This document shows positions 5,253 through 13,192 of a stretch of 13,192 nucleotides of DNA, piece after piece. The position numbers and the translations under genes were made by a program. The stretch is taken from assembly GCA_003161495.1 (NCBI GenBank), contig PMOP01000523.1, positions 1 through 13,192 of the forward strand. Direction: 5' to 3'. A model generated the notes under the pieces. That model made no database searches, had not been told where the DNA came from, and saw only the letters and a program-made list of their open reading frames with translations. The stretch comes from Acidobacteriota bacterium. Lineage in GTDB: Bacteria > Acidobacteriota > Terriglobia > Acidiferrales > UBA7541. Every line of letters begins with the position of its first letter. Position 1 is the stretch's first letter.

Positions 5253-7256
5253 TTATTTTTGACTCTGGCTGACGCTGGCCGAGGCCATCGTCCAATCCCA
5301 GTGCTGCCCCGCTGCTGTAACGATGGGCGCTACATCTTCCTCAAGCAGGTAGCGCTCCTGCACCAATTTTTTCGCGGCGTCTTCGACGCGGCGCACATAT
5401 TCCGCGCGCGTGCCGTAGCGTTCCTCGACCGACAAACGCGGATCGTGACTTTTGTCTCGATCGCCGCGCGTTTTCGCGAAGGGAATGTAGGAGCCGGCCA
5501 TGGCCATCAGCGTGTCCGGCGCGCCGGTTTGTTCGCTGCGGAAAGCCCAATCCGTGTAAGTGCCGAGCGGAACTGCTTGCTCGGGCAGGCGGATGCCGCC
5601 CATGTCGTTGCCGTCAACGTCCACCTGCGGAACGATGAACGGCAATACCGAAAAAACTCCAGGCTGATCGGCGCGGAATCCGCCGGGCACGTGCAACGGC
5701 CATTGCACCGCGGACACGTTTGGGAATTTGATATCTCGCTGAGCGACCAAGGTCCCATCCGAAAGCTGAGGATGCCGGCTGAGCGGAGGCGCAACGCCTT
5801 GCCTCGTCCAGCGATCGAGCGCCACGAGCAGGGCGCGCTGAGCCCATCGATAATCATTCGGGTTAATTTTCAGCGGCTGCAAAGCGCTGTCCGCGGGCGG
5901 CCATGAACCGGGGCCGTGTTTCGCTCCGGCCAGCGTGAAAATTCGCACGTTGGGCGGATCGGGCAAATCTTCCAGTCCGTCCATGGACAAGTGCCGCAAT
6001 GCGGCGACGCGACCTCGATCCCAATATTCGGATCCCGAATCGACGAAAAATATTTTCGGATCTTGCCCCGCGGGAACTCGCGCGCCGAGGCCGTCGCGTT
6101 TCCCGGTCATCGGATCGGTCGTGACTTCGTAGCGAATCGGGAACACGGTTTGCGTGAAGGATCCCAGCTCATTCGGCAGCGCAAAGCGCTGATTGAAGCT
6201 GCCGAAGGATGTTCCGCCCGTGTGGATGAAGAGAGCATCGATCGCCTGGCGGCCTTGTTCGTCGGTGGTGAAACCTTCGTACACCAATTGACGCTCATAC
6301 CGCCCGACCTGCGAAGCGCCGTATGTGTAAACGTATTTAACGTGGACGATGGCGTCGGAATTATTTTTGATTGCTGAGGCCATATCGCGAAGGGCCGCAA
6401 ATCCGAGACCTGCGACCGGCGGATTTTTGCTTTCGTAGGTGAATTGATAAGTCATGCCGGCCTTGAAGCCGCCCTTTACCGTCAGCCAGTTCGGGTTGAA
6501 AGCGACTTGGCCATTTTCCATGCGCCCAAACTGCCAGTCTTCGCGCGGAATGAGGTGCGGCGTGGCAACCCAGCCCTCGCGGACAGTTAACCGGTAGGCC
6601 GGATTTTTCGGATCGAGCGGCGGATAAACGTCCGTGTTGTATTCGGCAGTATATTCGTAGGATTCGGAAGCCTTGTCGGGAATGAACCACGGGCTAATCC
6701 ATCCCGTGATCGGCTGGCCGTTGTCGGTGGCGATGGGCGCCTGCAATGCAATCAGATTTTTGTCTTTGGCCTTGTTCACTTCAAATTCCCAGCCGACGGC
6801 CACAATGGTGTAGCCCTCGCGCATGAGCAGTCCGTCGCCAAAATCTGCGTCGGTAGTCGGATCGGTGGAACCCTTGCCGCGATTGAACGTGTTCAACACG
6901 CCGTTCCTGCCGCGGTTCACCACATCAAAAAGCGCGACACCATTTCCTTTCGCGGGATCCTTTGGCCTGATAATTAACAAGTCAGCCGAGAATTCCACTT
7001 TGCCCTGGGCATTTTTGGGAGCCCTACCGACGTCGGCGATGATCTTGTTATGCGGATTATTCGGATCAACCGCAAAATAAACTTTGCCGGTCAGCTTTTC
7101 GTAAGCTCCCACCGTGCCGAACGCTTTTCCGTTCAACACGTCCTGATGGCTCGTAATTTCGACTCGCGTAACCTCGCCGCGCATCGTTGCCGGCGCGACC
7201 GCTAAAAGAGATGACACCACAGCGATGCCGAATATGCGTGCAAATTTTCGGTTCAT
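5253..7256 (-). CDS. Exported alpha/beta hydrolase-domain protein (Abhydrolase_10-like)
   Basis: This 667-residue predicted periplasmic or secreted esterase/lactonase-type hydrolase has a signal peptide at residues 1-28 (MNRKFARIFGIAVVSSLLAVAPATMRGE). The N-terminal part begins RVEITSHQDVLNGKAFGTVGAYEKLTGKVYF, typical of the large 'alpha/beta hydrolase domain' family. The nucleophile elbow is YGASQVGRY with Ser315 (GxSxxG), followed by LVYEGFTTDEQGRQAIDALFIHTGG, the characteristic post-elbow helix. The likely catalytic histidine is His447 in LAGAKHGPG. An acidic partner may be in FVDSGSEYWDRG (403-415). A purine-rich GGGGGAT precedes the ATG. It starts 26 bp after the stop of the NHL gene, so the two are almost certainly co-transcribed. 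The family's natural substrates are largely uncharacterised. Confidence 0.88.
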   Translation of the reverse strand: MNRKFARIFGIAVVSSLLAVAPATMRGEVTRVEITSHQDVLNGKAFGTVGAYEKLTGKVYFAVDPNNPHNKIIADVGRAPKNAQGKVEFSADLLIIRPKDPAKGNGVALFDVVNRGRNGVLNTFNRGKGSTDPTTDADFGDGLLMREGYTIVAVGWEFEVNKAKDKNLIALQAPIATDNGQPITGWISPWFIPDKASESYEYTAEYNTDVYPPLDPKNPAYRLTVREGWVATPHLIPREDWQFGRMENGQVAFNPNWLTVKGGFKAGMTYQFTYESKNPPVAGLGFAALRDMASAIKNNSDAIVHVKYVYTYGASQVGRYERQLVYEGFTTDEQGRQAIDALFIHTGGTSFGSFNQRFALPNELGSFTQTVFPIRYEVTTDPMTGKRDGLGARVPAGQDPKIFFVDSGSEYWDRGRVAALRHLSMDGLEDLPDPPNVRIFTLAGAKHGPGSWPPADSALQPLKINPNDYRWAQRALLVALDRWTRQGVAPPLSRHPQLSDGTLVAQRDIKFPNVSAVQWPLHVPGGFRADQPGVFSVLPFIVPQVDVDGNDMGGIRLPEQAVPLGTYTDWAFRSEQTGAPDTLMAMAGSYIPFAKTRGDRDKSHDPRLSVEERYGTRAEYVRRVEDAAKKLVQERYLLEEDVAPIVTAAGQHWDWTMASASVSQSQK

Positions 7257-7282
7257 GGATCCCCCATATCTATGCGCAAATC

Positions 7283-8251
7283 TTATTGCAGGACTACTTT
7301 GTCAAACCTGTAGCTGAACTCTTCCGCCAAGAATAATGTCTTTTCATCCGGGCAAGCCAGGGCGTGTATCGAATCAAACCATCCCGGCAGCCTGCCGAGC
7401 TTGCCGAATTCGCCCAGCAATTTTCCGCTCAAGTCGTATTTGTAGATGCGCCCGACGCTGCCGACAAAAATCACCTGATTCGGAGGCGGCGTGATGCATA
7501 GCGACCAAGCCAGCGCGCCGACGCGCCATTCCTGCTTGAAATTTCCGTCCGTGTCAAACACCTGCACGCGGCTGTTCTGCCGGTCGGCCACATACAAGTT
7601 TTGATTCGCGTCCATCACAATATTGTGCGGCGTGTTGAACTGGCCGGGCTTGGTGCCGCGGTCGCCCCAATACTTCACGAGATTGCCTTCGGCAGTGAAT
7701 TTAGCGACGCGCGAATTTCCGTAGCCGTCCGTGACGTACGTGCTCCCATCGGGGCCCACGACCGTGTCGGTGGGCTGATAAAAACTCGAAGGTGGCGGGA
7801 TGGCGCGCTCAATTCCGTGAGTCATATAGACCCATCCCATGTCCCCCTCGCGCCGGCCCAGGGCTTGCTCGACTCTTCGTTTCGGATCGAATTTCACAAC
7901 GAGGTTATCCCCGGCGGCCACGTACCACAAATTGTCATGCGTATCGAACCGGATGCTGTGGGGAACGCGGAACAGCGGAGAACCCTCGCCGAAGGAACCG
8001 ATGAAGTTGCCTTCCTGGTCGAATTCGAGCATCGGATGGTTGCCGCGGTTGAGAATGAAGATATGGCTCTTGGAATTAATGGCCACTCCCACGGCTTCGG
8101 CCATGATCATGTCACTCGGAATCTTGAAAAAGTCCGGCACGACGCGGAATTTGAGCTCCGGCGCCTTGGCGGCTTCCTGCGCTGTGGGCATATCCTGCGC
8201 ACAAACCGGCAGAGAGATTAACCATAATCCCGCGAGCAAGAAATATTTCAT
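7283..8251 (-). CDS. Exported NHL-repeat six-bladed beta-propeller protein
   Basis: This 322-residue predicted periplasmic beta-propeller has a short Sec signal peptide with probable cleavage after VCA at residue 18. NHL-type blades are recognisable at about 54-90 (GVAINSKSHIFILNRGNHPMLEFD), 98-123, 160-199 (DTVVGPDGSTYVTDGYGNSRVAKF), 208-242 (NIVMDANQNLYVADRQNSRV), 250-283 and 294-321. The blade sequence resembles the peptidylglycine alpha-amidating lyase-like NHL group, but metal and catalytic residues cannot be assigned safely. It could be an enzyme or a binding scaffold. The ATG is preceded by AAAGGTGA. It is the first gene of a two-gene unit with the hydrolase and lies 156 bp downstream of the TonB-dependent receptor stop, so it may also be reached by read-through past a hairpin at 8338-8377. 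Confidence 0.88.
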   Translation of the reverse strand: MKYFLLAGLWLISLPVCAQDMPTAQEAAKAPELKFRVVPDFFKIPSDMIMAEAVGVAINSKSHIFILNRGNHPMLEFDQEGNFIGSFGEGSPLFRVPHSIRFDTHDNLWYVAAGDNLVVKFDPKRRVEQALGRREGDMGWVYMTHGIERAIPPPSSFYQPTDTVVGPDGSTYVTDGYGNSRVAKFTAEGNLVKYWGDRGTKPGQFNTPHNIVMDANQNLYVADRQNSRVQVFDTDGNFKQEWRVGALAWSLCITPPPNQVIFVGSVGRIYKYDLSGKLLGEFGKLGRLPGWFDSIHALACPDEKTLFLAEEFSYRFDKVVLQ

Positions 8252-8337
8252 GGCTTCACCTTTGCCTTCATTCCGCTTCTCGCATTGTCTTGGGGAAACG
8301 TGCCCTATGGGGCGATATGATTCTTTGGAAATAGGAA

Positions 8338-8377
8338 GGGAACCGGGAAATTTCTAGAGCAGTTGCGCCCGGTTCCC
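8338..8377 (-). terminator. Strong hairpin between the receptor and NHL genes (possible terminator or processing site)
   Basis: Perfect 10-bp arms (GGGAACCGGG at 8338-8347, CCCGGTTCCC at 8368-8377) enclose a 20-nt loop, about 30 bp after the receptor stop codon. There is no clean U-run after the stem on the minus strand (only a pyrimidine-rich stretch), so it is not a textbook intrinsic terminator. It may partly terminate, or stabilise the 3' end of the receptor mRNA so that receptor and downstream genes are expressed at different levels. Confidence 0.4.
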
Positions 8378-8407
8378 CTACTCGATTGGTCTTCTCGTTA
8401 CCTCATG

Positions 8408-11400
8408 CTAAAAAACAATCTTTAACGCAAACTGAATTTCCCTCATCGGCACCTGCGTAGCCTGATCAATCTGGCCGAAGCTGGTATTGTCCTGTGGTAA
8501 GGCGTCTAGAGCATCAAGTTGGTCCGTCGGACCCGTGAAGTTTGTGCGATTGAAGATGTTAAAGAGCTCCGCGCGGAACTCAATATTGAAGTTTTCGCCA
8601 AATTTCGAGATGTGATTGTCCTTGATGAAGGACATATCGACGTTAAACAGGCCCGGCCCGATGATCGCGTTGCGGGGCAGGTTACCCATGAGGTTGGTAC
8701 ACGTGAGTGGGTTTAAGCCGGCCTGCGCTATCGTGAGACCATCAAGGTTCGGGGTCTGGTTGCAGTTGGCATTCCAGAAGGCTTGATTGGGAGCGACCGG
8801 ATAAATGAAGCATGCTGGCTTCAAGTACTGAATGTTGCCCGGCTGAACGGCATTCTTGGGAGTGCAGCCCGGAGCCAACGATAGAACATCCATAGGTTCC
8901 GAGTTGGCTTGCCCCAATGGGTCCGTAGCAAGGCCAGTCAATGGCCACATCGGAACGCCGTCGCTCAGGTCGAGCAGTCCCCCGACGCTCCACCCACGCG
9001 CAACCCAACCAGCGGGCCCAGCGAAAGCCTTAGGCGTCGGAATCTGGTACAGCCAGTTAATCGATAGATTTCGGGTGACATTGAAGTCAGACAAACCTCT
9101 CGTGATACGCCCGTCCCACCACGGGGTTGCGGCGGTCGGGTTGGACGAGTAGTTGTCTCCCGCGAAGCTGCCGGACGAGTTGTCAAACGACTTTTGCCAG
9201 GTAAAAGAAACCTCAGCCTGCAAGCCATGGCTGATTTTTTTGGCATAATTCATCTGAAGAGAGTTGTAAGTGGATTCGGAAAAGAAAGCGGTCGAAAGCA
9301 GCAAACCGGGCACGAACGGATTGACGATCGTGTTGGGTACGATCCCGGTAGGCGCGGGGTTTGTAACGGCCGGGCAGCTGTTAGCAACAGAGGGATTAGG
9401 AAACAGCCAGCCCGCCGATGTATCCGTTGGGAAGCAGGTATTGAGCGTGTCGGTTTGGAAGGGATTGTGGATTCCCCTCGACCCGGCATAGGCCACCGTC
9501 AGTGAAGAACTCGGTGTTATTTGCCTTTGAATGTTTAAATTCCATTGCATCACATAATTGCGCTTGGGGTTGCGATCGGTGTATTGCCACCTGCCGGTTC
9601 CAGCAGCGGTAGCGCCAGAGTTTGTAACTGCCGCAGGCAATCCCTGAGCAAATACGCCTTGGGGAAGAGGGCACCCTGGAACAGCAACAACCACAGCGGC
9701 GACACTGCATTGTTGGCCCGACAGTGGATCGAAGCTGGTACAGCCCGGCGGCAACGGGCCCGACGCAGGGCATTGATGGACCGTGTTGGTAAGGTCAAGT
9801 TCAGCGCCCGACGGGGAAGCTTGCAAAGCATTGAGCCCGAACATGAAGGGCATGGGGAGAACATCAAACATCCCGAATCCCCCACGAATCGACGTTTTGC
9901 CGTTGTTAAACGGGTCCCATGCAAACCCGACTCTCGGCTCGAAATTTTTGAGCGTTGGGTTCGAATCGAAAACCTTGTGATCAAGCCCTGAACAGTCCGC
10001 GTCGGGAAGGCCGGTGATATCCTCCGTGCACGCGCTGGGGTCGGTCCAAAGCGTCGGCAAGAAGATAAACTTTCCGTTTTTCTCAAAAGGAATCGTGGAC
10101 ATTTCGTAGCGCAAACCTACGTTCAGGGTAAGGTTGGACTTCATCTTCCAATCGTCCTGAACATAGCCTCCGAAAACGGAATTGCGATTGTAATGCTTCG
10201 TATTTCCGGCGGTCCATGGCGGATCGGTTGGCATCCGAACCGTATACGGCTCGTTCTGAAGGAAGTTCGAAATGGAGCCAAATCCGGTGCTGCCATTTCC
10301 GTTTGAGTTCGTAAGATCGGTGTGATTTCGAATGTACTCAAACCCAAACTTTAACGTATGTTTCCCAATCGTGCGGGAGATATCGTCGAAAAACTGGTAG
10401 TTTTGAACCCAGTCGCTGAATCCACCTTGCGGACTGAAACCTCCGGGGCCTGTAATGCCAGTTACTCCCGCGCCGCCGCCGCCCTGACCAGCCAGTCCGG
10501 GCGCATTGAACGCCGTCGTAATGCCAAGCGAAGTATCCACGAGCTCTTGATTAAGAACCGAAAGCCCTGGGTTCTTCACGATGGATTGTGTCCACCCAAA
10601 CCTGGCGCTATTGACCATGGCGCTGCTGAAGATATGATTTTCCTCCAGGGCCACGGACATATTTGGAAGTATGTATCCCGTTGTATCGTAATCAAATGTG
10701 CCGGGCTTGGCCCAGGTGGAGAAGTCACGGTAGATACTGGAATCGATGCTGTCCTTGTCGGAGAGTTTGTAGTCGACTCGCGCGGTGCCGTAGTCATCGT
10801 TCACGGCTTGATCGCCTGAGGTCACGAATTTACAAGTATTATTGCCGGGGCCAATCAATCCGGCATTGCAGTTCGACGGATCGAGAGCGTTGTAATATTT
10901 CGTGACAAAGTTATCCACGCACACTGTGGCTTGCCCCGGCGCAAGGTTCGTCATGTTGGCAAAAGGGCATGGTCCAACCAACGCGGGCAGTGGATTTCCG
11001 TTTACGTCGTTAAGGATTCCGTTCCTCGCGTTCGGCGTGAGGATATCGGCGGTAACGGGTATACCCTTTCTCTGCCGGATACCCTCGTAGTCAGCGAAAA
11101 CAAAAAGCTTGTTCTTGAGGATTGGTCCTCCGCCGGACCCACCAAACTGGTTGCGCACGAAAGCCGGCTTATTTGCGCCATCTATATAATCGGACGAATC
11201 GAAATCTTTGTTGCGGAAGAACTCATAGGCGCTTCCGTGGAACTGGTTCGTCCCGGATTTGGTGATGGCATTGATGACTCCGCCGGACGTGAAGCCGTAC
11301 TCGGCCGAGTAATTGGCGGTCAGAACGGTGAATTCCTGAATCGCGTCCACACCAAGGCTGGCCCCGAGCACGTTCCCTGGCCCGGCGTTCGAATAGTCGT

Positions 11401-12022
11401 TGACGATGACGCCGTTCAATCGGTAGACGTTCTGCGTGGGCCGGTTCCCGTCAATCGTCATTTGGTTGCCGAGGCCGCGCAAATTGCCGCCCGGTTGGTC
11501 GACCTGTTCATGCGGGCGCACCTGAACGACGCCGGGTTCCAGCACGGCAAGCGAGGTCCAGTCGCGGCCGTTTAGCGGCAATTCCACAATTTGGGCGCTC
11601 TGAACGTTCCCGCTGAGGGTGGCGTTTTCCGTCTCAATCACCGGGGCGGCGCCAGTAACTTCCACCAACTGGCTCATTTCGCCGACCTTCAAAGCAAGGT
11701 TTAACTCCTGTTGCGCGCCGACGGTAAGAGTTACTTTTGTTGTCGAGGTGTTGAAGCCTGTCGCCGCCGCGGAGACAACATAATCGGCAGGTATGAGATT
11801 CACCAGGTTATAGTTGCCGGTATTGTTCGTGGTGGTCTCGCTGGTTATACCGGTGGCGCCATTTTTGGCGGTGACTTTCGCGTTAGCAACCGCTCCGCCT
11901 TGCGCGTCGGTGATGGTGCCGTTCAGCGAGGCGCCGGCTACCTGCGCATGCAGGGGAACGGAGATTAGGAGCCCAATCGTCCAAATCAGTACGAGCGTCA
12001 TGGTGACGTACGATTTCTTCAT
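8408..12022 (-). CDS. TonB-dependent receptor with N-terminal carboxypeptidase-regulatory domain (Oar-like)
   Basis: This 1,204-residue outer-membrane transporter or adhesin has a signal peptide at 1-26 (…LLISVPLHA|QVAG). A CarboxypepD_reg-like beta-sandwich spans about 31-112 (ASLNGTITDAQGGAVANAKV…GNYNLVNLIPADYVV). The plug domain is at about 118-265 with VELPLNGRDWTSLAVLEPGV and YSAEYGFTSGGVINAITKSGTN. A long 22-strand-type barrel follows (FEPRVGFAWDPF, FNIEFRAELFNIFNRTNFTGP) and ends in phenylalanine (REIQFALKIVF), as outer-membrane proteins do. The start was moved to the ATG at 12022, because GGGAGGAA lies just upstream and the signal peptide begins there. An in-frame ATG at 12067 has no such support. 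The length is normal for acidobacterial Oar-like receptors, which usually take up large or complex organic ligands. The ligand is unknown. It is divergent from the second CMD-family gene. Confidence 0.94.
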   Translation of the reverse strand: MKKSYVTMTLVLIWTIGLLISVPLHAQVAGASLNGTITDAQGGAVANAKVTAKNGATGITSETTTNNTGNYNLVNLIPADYVVSAAATGFNTSTTKVTLTVGAQQELNLALKVGEMSQLVEVTGAAPVIETENATLSGNVQSAQIVELPLNGRDWTSLAVLEPGVVQVRPHEQVDQPGGNLRGLGNQMTIDGNRPTQNVYRLNGVIVNDYSNAGPGNVLGASLGVDAIQEFTVLTANYSAEYGFTSGGVINAITKSGTNQFHGSAYEFFRNKDFDSSDYIDGANKPAFVRNQFGGSGGGPILKNKLFVFADYEGIRQRKGIPVTADILTPNARNGILNDVNGNPLPALVGPCPFANMTNLAPGQATVCVDNFVTKYYNALDPSNCNAGLIGPGNNTCKFVTSGDQAVNDDYGTARVDYKLSDKDSIDSSIYRDFSTWAKPGTFDYDTTGYILPNMSVALEENHIFSSAMVNSARFGWTQSIVKNPGLSVLNQELVDTSLGITTAFNAPGLAGQGGGGAGVTGITGPGGFSPQGGFSDWVQNYQFFDDISRTIGKHTLKFGFEYIRNHTDLTNSNGNGSTGFGSISNFLQNEPYTVRMPTDPPWTAGNTKHYNRNSVFGGYVQDDWKMKSNLTLNVGLRYEMSTIPFEKNGKFIFLPTLWTDPSACTEDITGLPDADCSGLDHKVFDSNPTLKNFEPRVGFAWDPFNNGKTSIRGGFGMFDVLPMPFMFGLNALQASPSGAELDLTNTVHQCPASGPLPPGCTSFDPLSGQQCSVAAVVVAVPGCPLPQGVFAQGLPAAVTNSGATAAGTGRWQYTDRNPKRNYVMQWNLNIQRQITPSSSLTVAYAGSRGIHNPFQTDTLNTCFPTDTSAGWLFPNPSVANSCPAVTNPAPTGIVPNTIVNPFVPGLLLSTAFFSESTYNSLQMNYAKKISHGLQAEVSFTWQKSFDNSSGSFAGDNYSSNPTAATPWWDGRITRGLSDFNVTRNLSINWLYQIPTPKAFAGPAGWVARGWSVGGLLDLSDGVPMWPLTGLATDPLGQANSEPMDVLSLAPGCTPKNAVQPGNIQYLKPACFIYPVAPNQAFWNANCNQTPNLDGLTIAQAGLNPLTCTNLMGNLPRNAIIGPGLFNVDMSFIKDNHISKFGENFNIEFRAELFNIFNRTNFTGPTDQLDALDALPQDNTSFGQIDQATQVPMREIQFALKIVF

Positions 12023-12585
12023 GGTTGTTTCCTCCCAGGTTGCAACAGGATTTCCGCAACATCCCACACAGCTACCTTCACGAAATTTTGGCGAAAGCGA
12101 GATGCCCTTCTATCGGTGGCTAACGCTGAATTCTTTTCAGGCGGGTCTTTCAGGATTGATACTTGGTTCAAGAAGTTTGATCGCGGAGACACAACAATCG
12201 CAGGGGCCCTCGCGACCCCGCGCCTTCCGGCATGGGTGGAAACACTCACGTGGTGCCTCCAATGCTCCGCAACGCCGCCACTCGGAAAAACTTGTAACTG
12301 GATCTGAATGCACTCCCCTGGTTGAGCGCTAAGTAACACGGGCAGCGGACATTGTCAATGTCATTCTCGATTCGTTCATTTTTACTTGTTGGTGTAATGC
12401 AGGGAAGATACTTATCAAGGAGAAGGATTCCCAAGGCACGCTGCGGATTTTCAAATGTTTTCGGCGGATTTGAAGATGGACGCGTGCGACGACGTTGCAT
12501 TCCGTTGCGGCTGGATATATGTTGCCGGTCGGGGAGCGAAGCCGGGCGGAAAATTTGGAAGCGGCCCGGCGCGGAGGAGAAAGAC
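12023..12585. other. 563-bp divergent intergenic region between the receptor and CMD copy 2
   Basis: It contains the leaders and promoters of two divergent genes. Several open frames of about 100-130 codons occur on the minus strand, but they overlap each other and lack ribosome sites and recognisable composition. The only clear structure is the 15-bp palindrome at 12348-12362 with the promoter-like hexamer it contains. No RNA gene or riboswitch was recognised. Confidence 0.5.
12330..12362 (-). promoter_or_regulatory. Candidate receptor promoter with a 15-bp palindrome over the -35
   Basis: GACATTG-T-CAATGTC (12348-12362) is a perfect 7-bp inverted repeat around one base. Read on the minus strand it contains a perfect -35 hexamer, TTGACA (12358-12353). 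At 17 bp comes TACTTA (12335-12330), only a poor -10. If used, it would leave a leader of about 300 nt before the receptor ATG. The overlap of palindrome and -35 is what a repressor site looks like, but which divergent gene it controls is uncertain. Confidence 0.35.
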
Positions 12586-13192
12586 ATGAAGCGACCGGTC
12601 GTGTTAGCGTGGTGCGCTGTGGTTGGAATAGGTTTGGCACTCATGATTCCGGAGGTGCAGGTGCATTCTGCGGATAAGGAAGCGCGTTTTCCGCTGCTTA
12701 AAGTGGAGCAGTTGAACGATCAGCAGCGGCCGTTTGCGGATGAAATTCTGAAAGTTTCCAGCATCGGAATTTCCGGCCCGTACAATATGCTGTTGCGCAG
12801 CCCGGTGATGGGCGAGCGCATGTTTGCGATGCTCAATTACCTGCGGTTCAACACTTCCGTCCCGCGGCGGCTGAATGAGTTTGCGATTTTGATCCAGGCG
12901 CGGTTGTGGACTTCGCAAGTGGAGTGGACGGCTCACTATCCGCTGGCGCTCAAAGCTGGATTGCCGCAAGCGGTGGCCGATGATCTCAAAGTGGGGAAGC
13001 GTCCATCCTCCATGCAGCCGGAGGAAGCGGCGGTGTACGATATTTCCATGGAGCTGGCCACCAATCACGTGGTGAGCGACGGCACATTTAAAAAAGCGCG
13101 CGCAGTTTTCAGCGACCAGCAAATCGTCGATCTCATCACGGTCAGCGGCGTTTACATAACCCTCGCCATGTTGAGCAATACGGCCGAGGATG
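12586..13192 (+). CDS. Exported carboxymuconolactone decarboxylase-family protein (copy 2, partial, 3' end outside window)
   Basis: The frame is open from ATG 12586 to the right edge (202 full codons). It has an excellent ribosome site, GGAGGAGA, at 12573-12580. Residues 1-29 form a signal peptide or membrane anchor (MKRPVVLAWCAVVGIGLALM…). The CMD-like core parallels copy 1: GPYNMLLRSPVMGERM at 65-80, SVPRRLNEFAILIQAR at 91-106 with E98, QVEWTAH at 111-117 with E113 and H117, and GKRPSSMQPEE at 137-147. There is no CxxC. It is clearly a paralogue but divergent, so the duplication is not recent. It is transcribed away from the TonB-dependent receptor, 563 bp apart. Like copy 1 it should act outside the cytoplasm. 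The missing end is a window-edge effect. Confidence 0.88.
   Translation, partial: MKRPVVLAWCAVVGIGLALMIPEVQVHSADKEARFPLLKVEQLNDQQRPFADEILKVSSIGISGPYNMLLRSPVMGERMFAMLNYLRFNTSVPRRLNEFAILIQARLWTSQVEWTAHYPLALKAGLPQAVADDLKVGKRPSSMQPEEAAVYDISMELATNHVVSDGTFKKARAVFSDQQIVDLITVSGVYITLAMLSNTAED

Noticed and set aside
5076..5906. 276-codon open frame on the plus strand
   Set aside because: It is largely antisense to the alpha/beta hydrolase gene, arginine-rich and without family features.
7601..8221. 206-codon open frame on the plus strand
   Set aside because: It is antisense to the NHL-repeat gene, and its composition is that of a complementary-strand reading.
10931..11575. 214-codon open frame on the plus strand
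   Set aside because: It is antisense to the plug and early barrel of the TonB-dependent receptor.
12246..12644. Minus-strand open frame of 132 codons in the divergent region
   Set aside because: It overlaps the start and ribosome site of CMD copy 2 and another frame, and has no ribosome site or recognisable sequence.

Overview
The window reads like a chromosome segment from a soil Acidobacteriota (Terriglobia/'Koribacter'-like) bacterium. This is inferred from gene types, not from a marker gene: a very long TonB-dependent receptor with an N-terminal carboxypeptidase-regulatory domain (Oar-like), a winged-helix regulator fused to a membrane segment and TolB/WD40-like repeats, and a mid-to-high GC content with short operons. 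No CRISPR array, transposase, integrase or phage gene is visible.

Left part (1-1676): the 5' 337 codons of a CadC-like transmembrane regulator run off the left edge on the minus strand. Its start is preceded by a strong -10 hexamer and a 43-bp near-perfect nested palindrome whose outer arm sequence recurs over the start codon. About 590 bp with no convincing gene follows. Then comes tRNA-Val(GAC) with an encoded CCA (1677-1753). The last bases of this tRNA plus about 40 bp of its downstream flank recur 1,089 bp later (2831-2879), bracketing one SAM-dependent methyltransferase gene. This looks like a pair of attachment-site scars, or a duplication of the tRNA 3' end.

Middle and right part (3049-13192): two paralogous carboxymuconolactone-decarboxylase-family proteins, both with export signals, lie at 3049-3714 and from 12586 to the right edge, both on the plus strand. 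Between them, nearly everything is on the minus strand. In transcription order these are a 1,204-residue TonB-dependent receptor, a hairpin, an exported NHL beta-propeller protein, an exported 667-residue alpha/beta hydrolase (26 bp after the NHL gene), a polysaccharide-deacetylase/PuuE-like protein with its own candidate promoter, and a small lysine/arginine-rich protein.

Working hypothesis (inference): the receptor takes up an organic compound across the outer membrane, and the exported hydrolase, NHL protein and CMD-family proteins act on it in the periplasm. The deacetylase-fold protein, which shows no signal peptide, may act in the cytoplasm. The substrate cannot be read from the sequence. 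The most unusual signals are the tRNA-bracketed methyltransferase segment, the pair of exported CMD-family proteins flanking the receptor locus, and the operator-like palindrome in front of the regulator.
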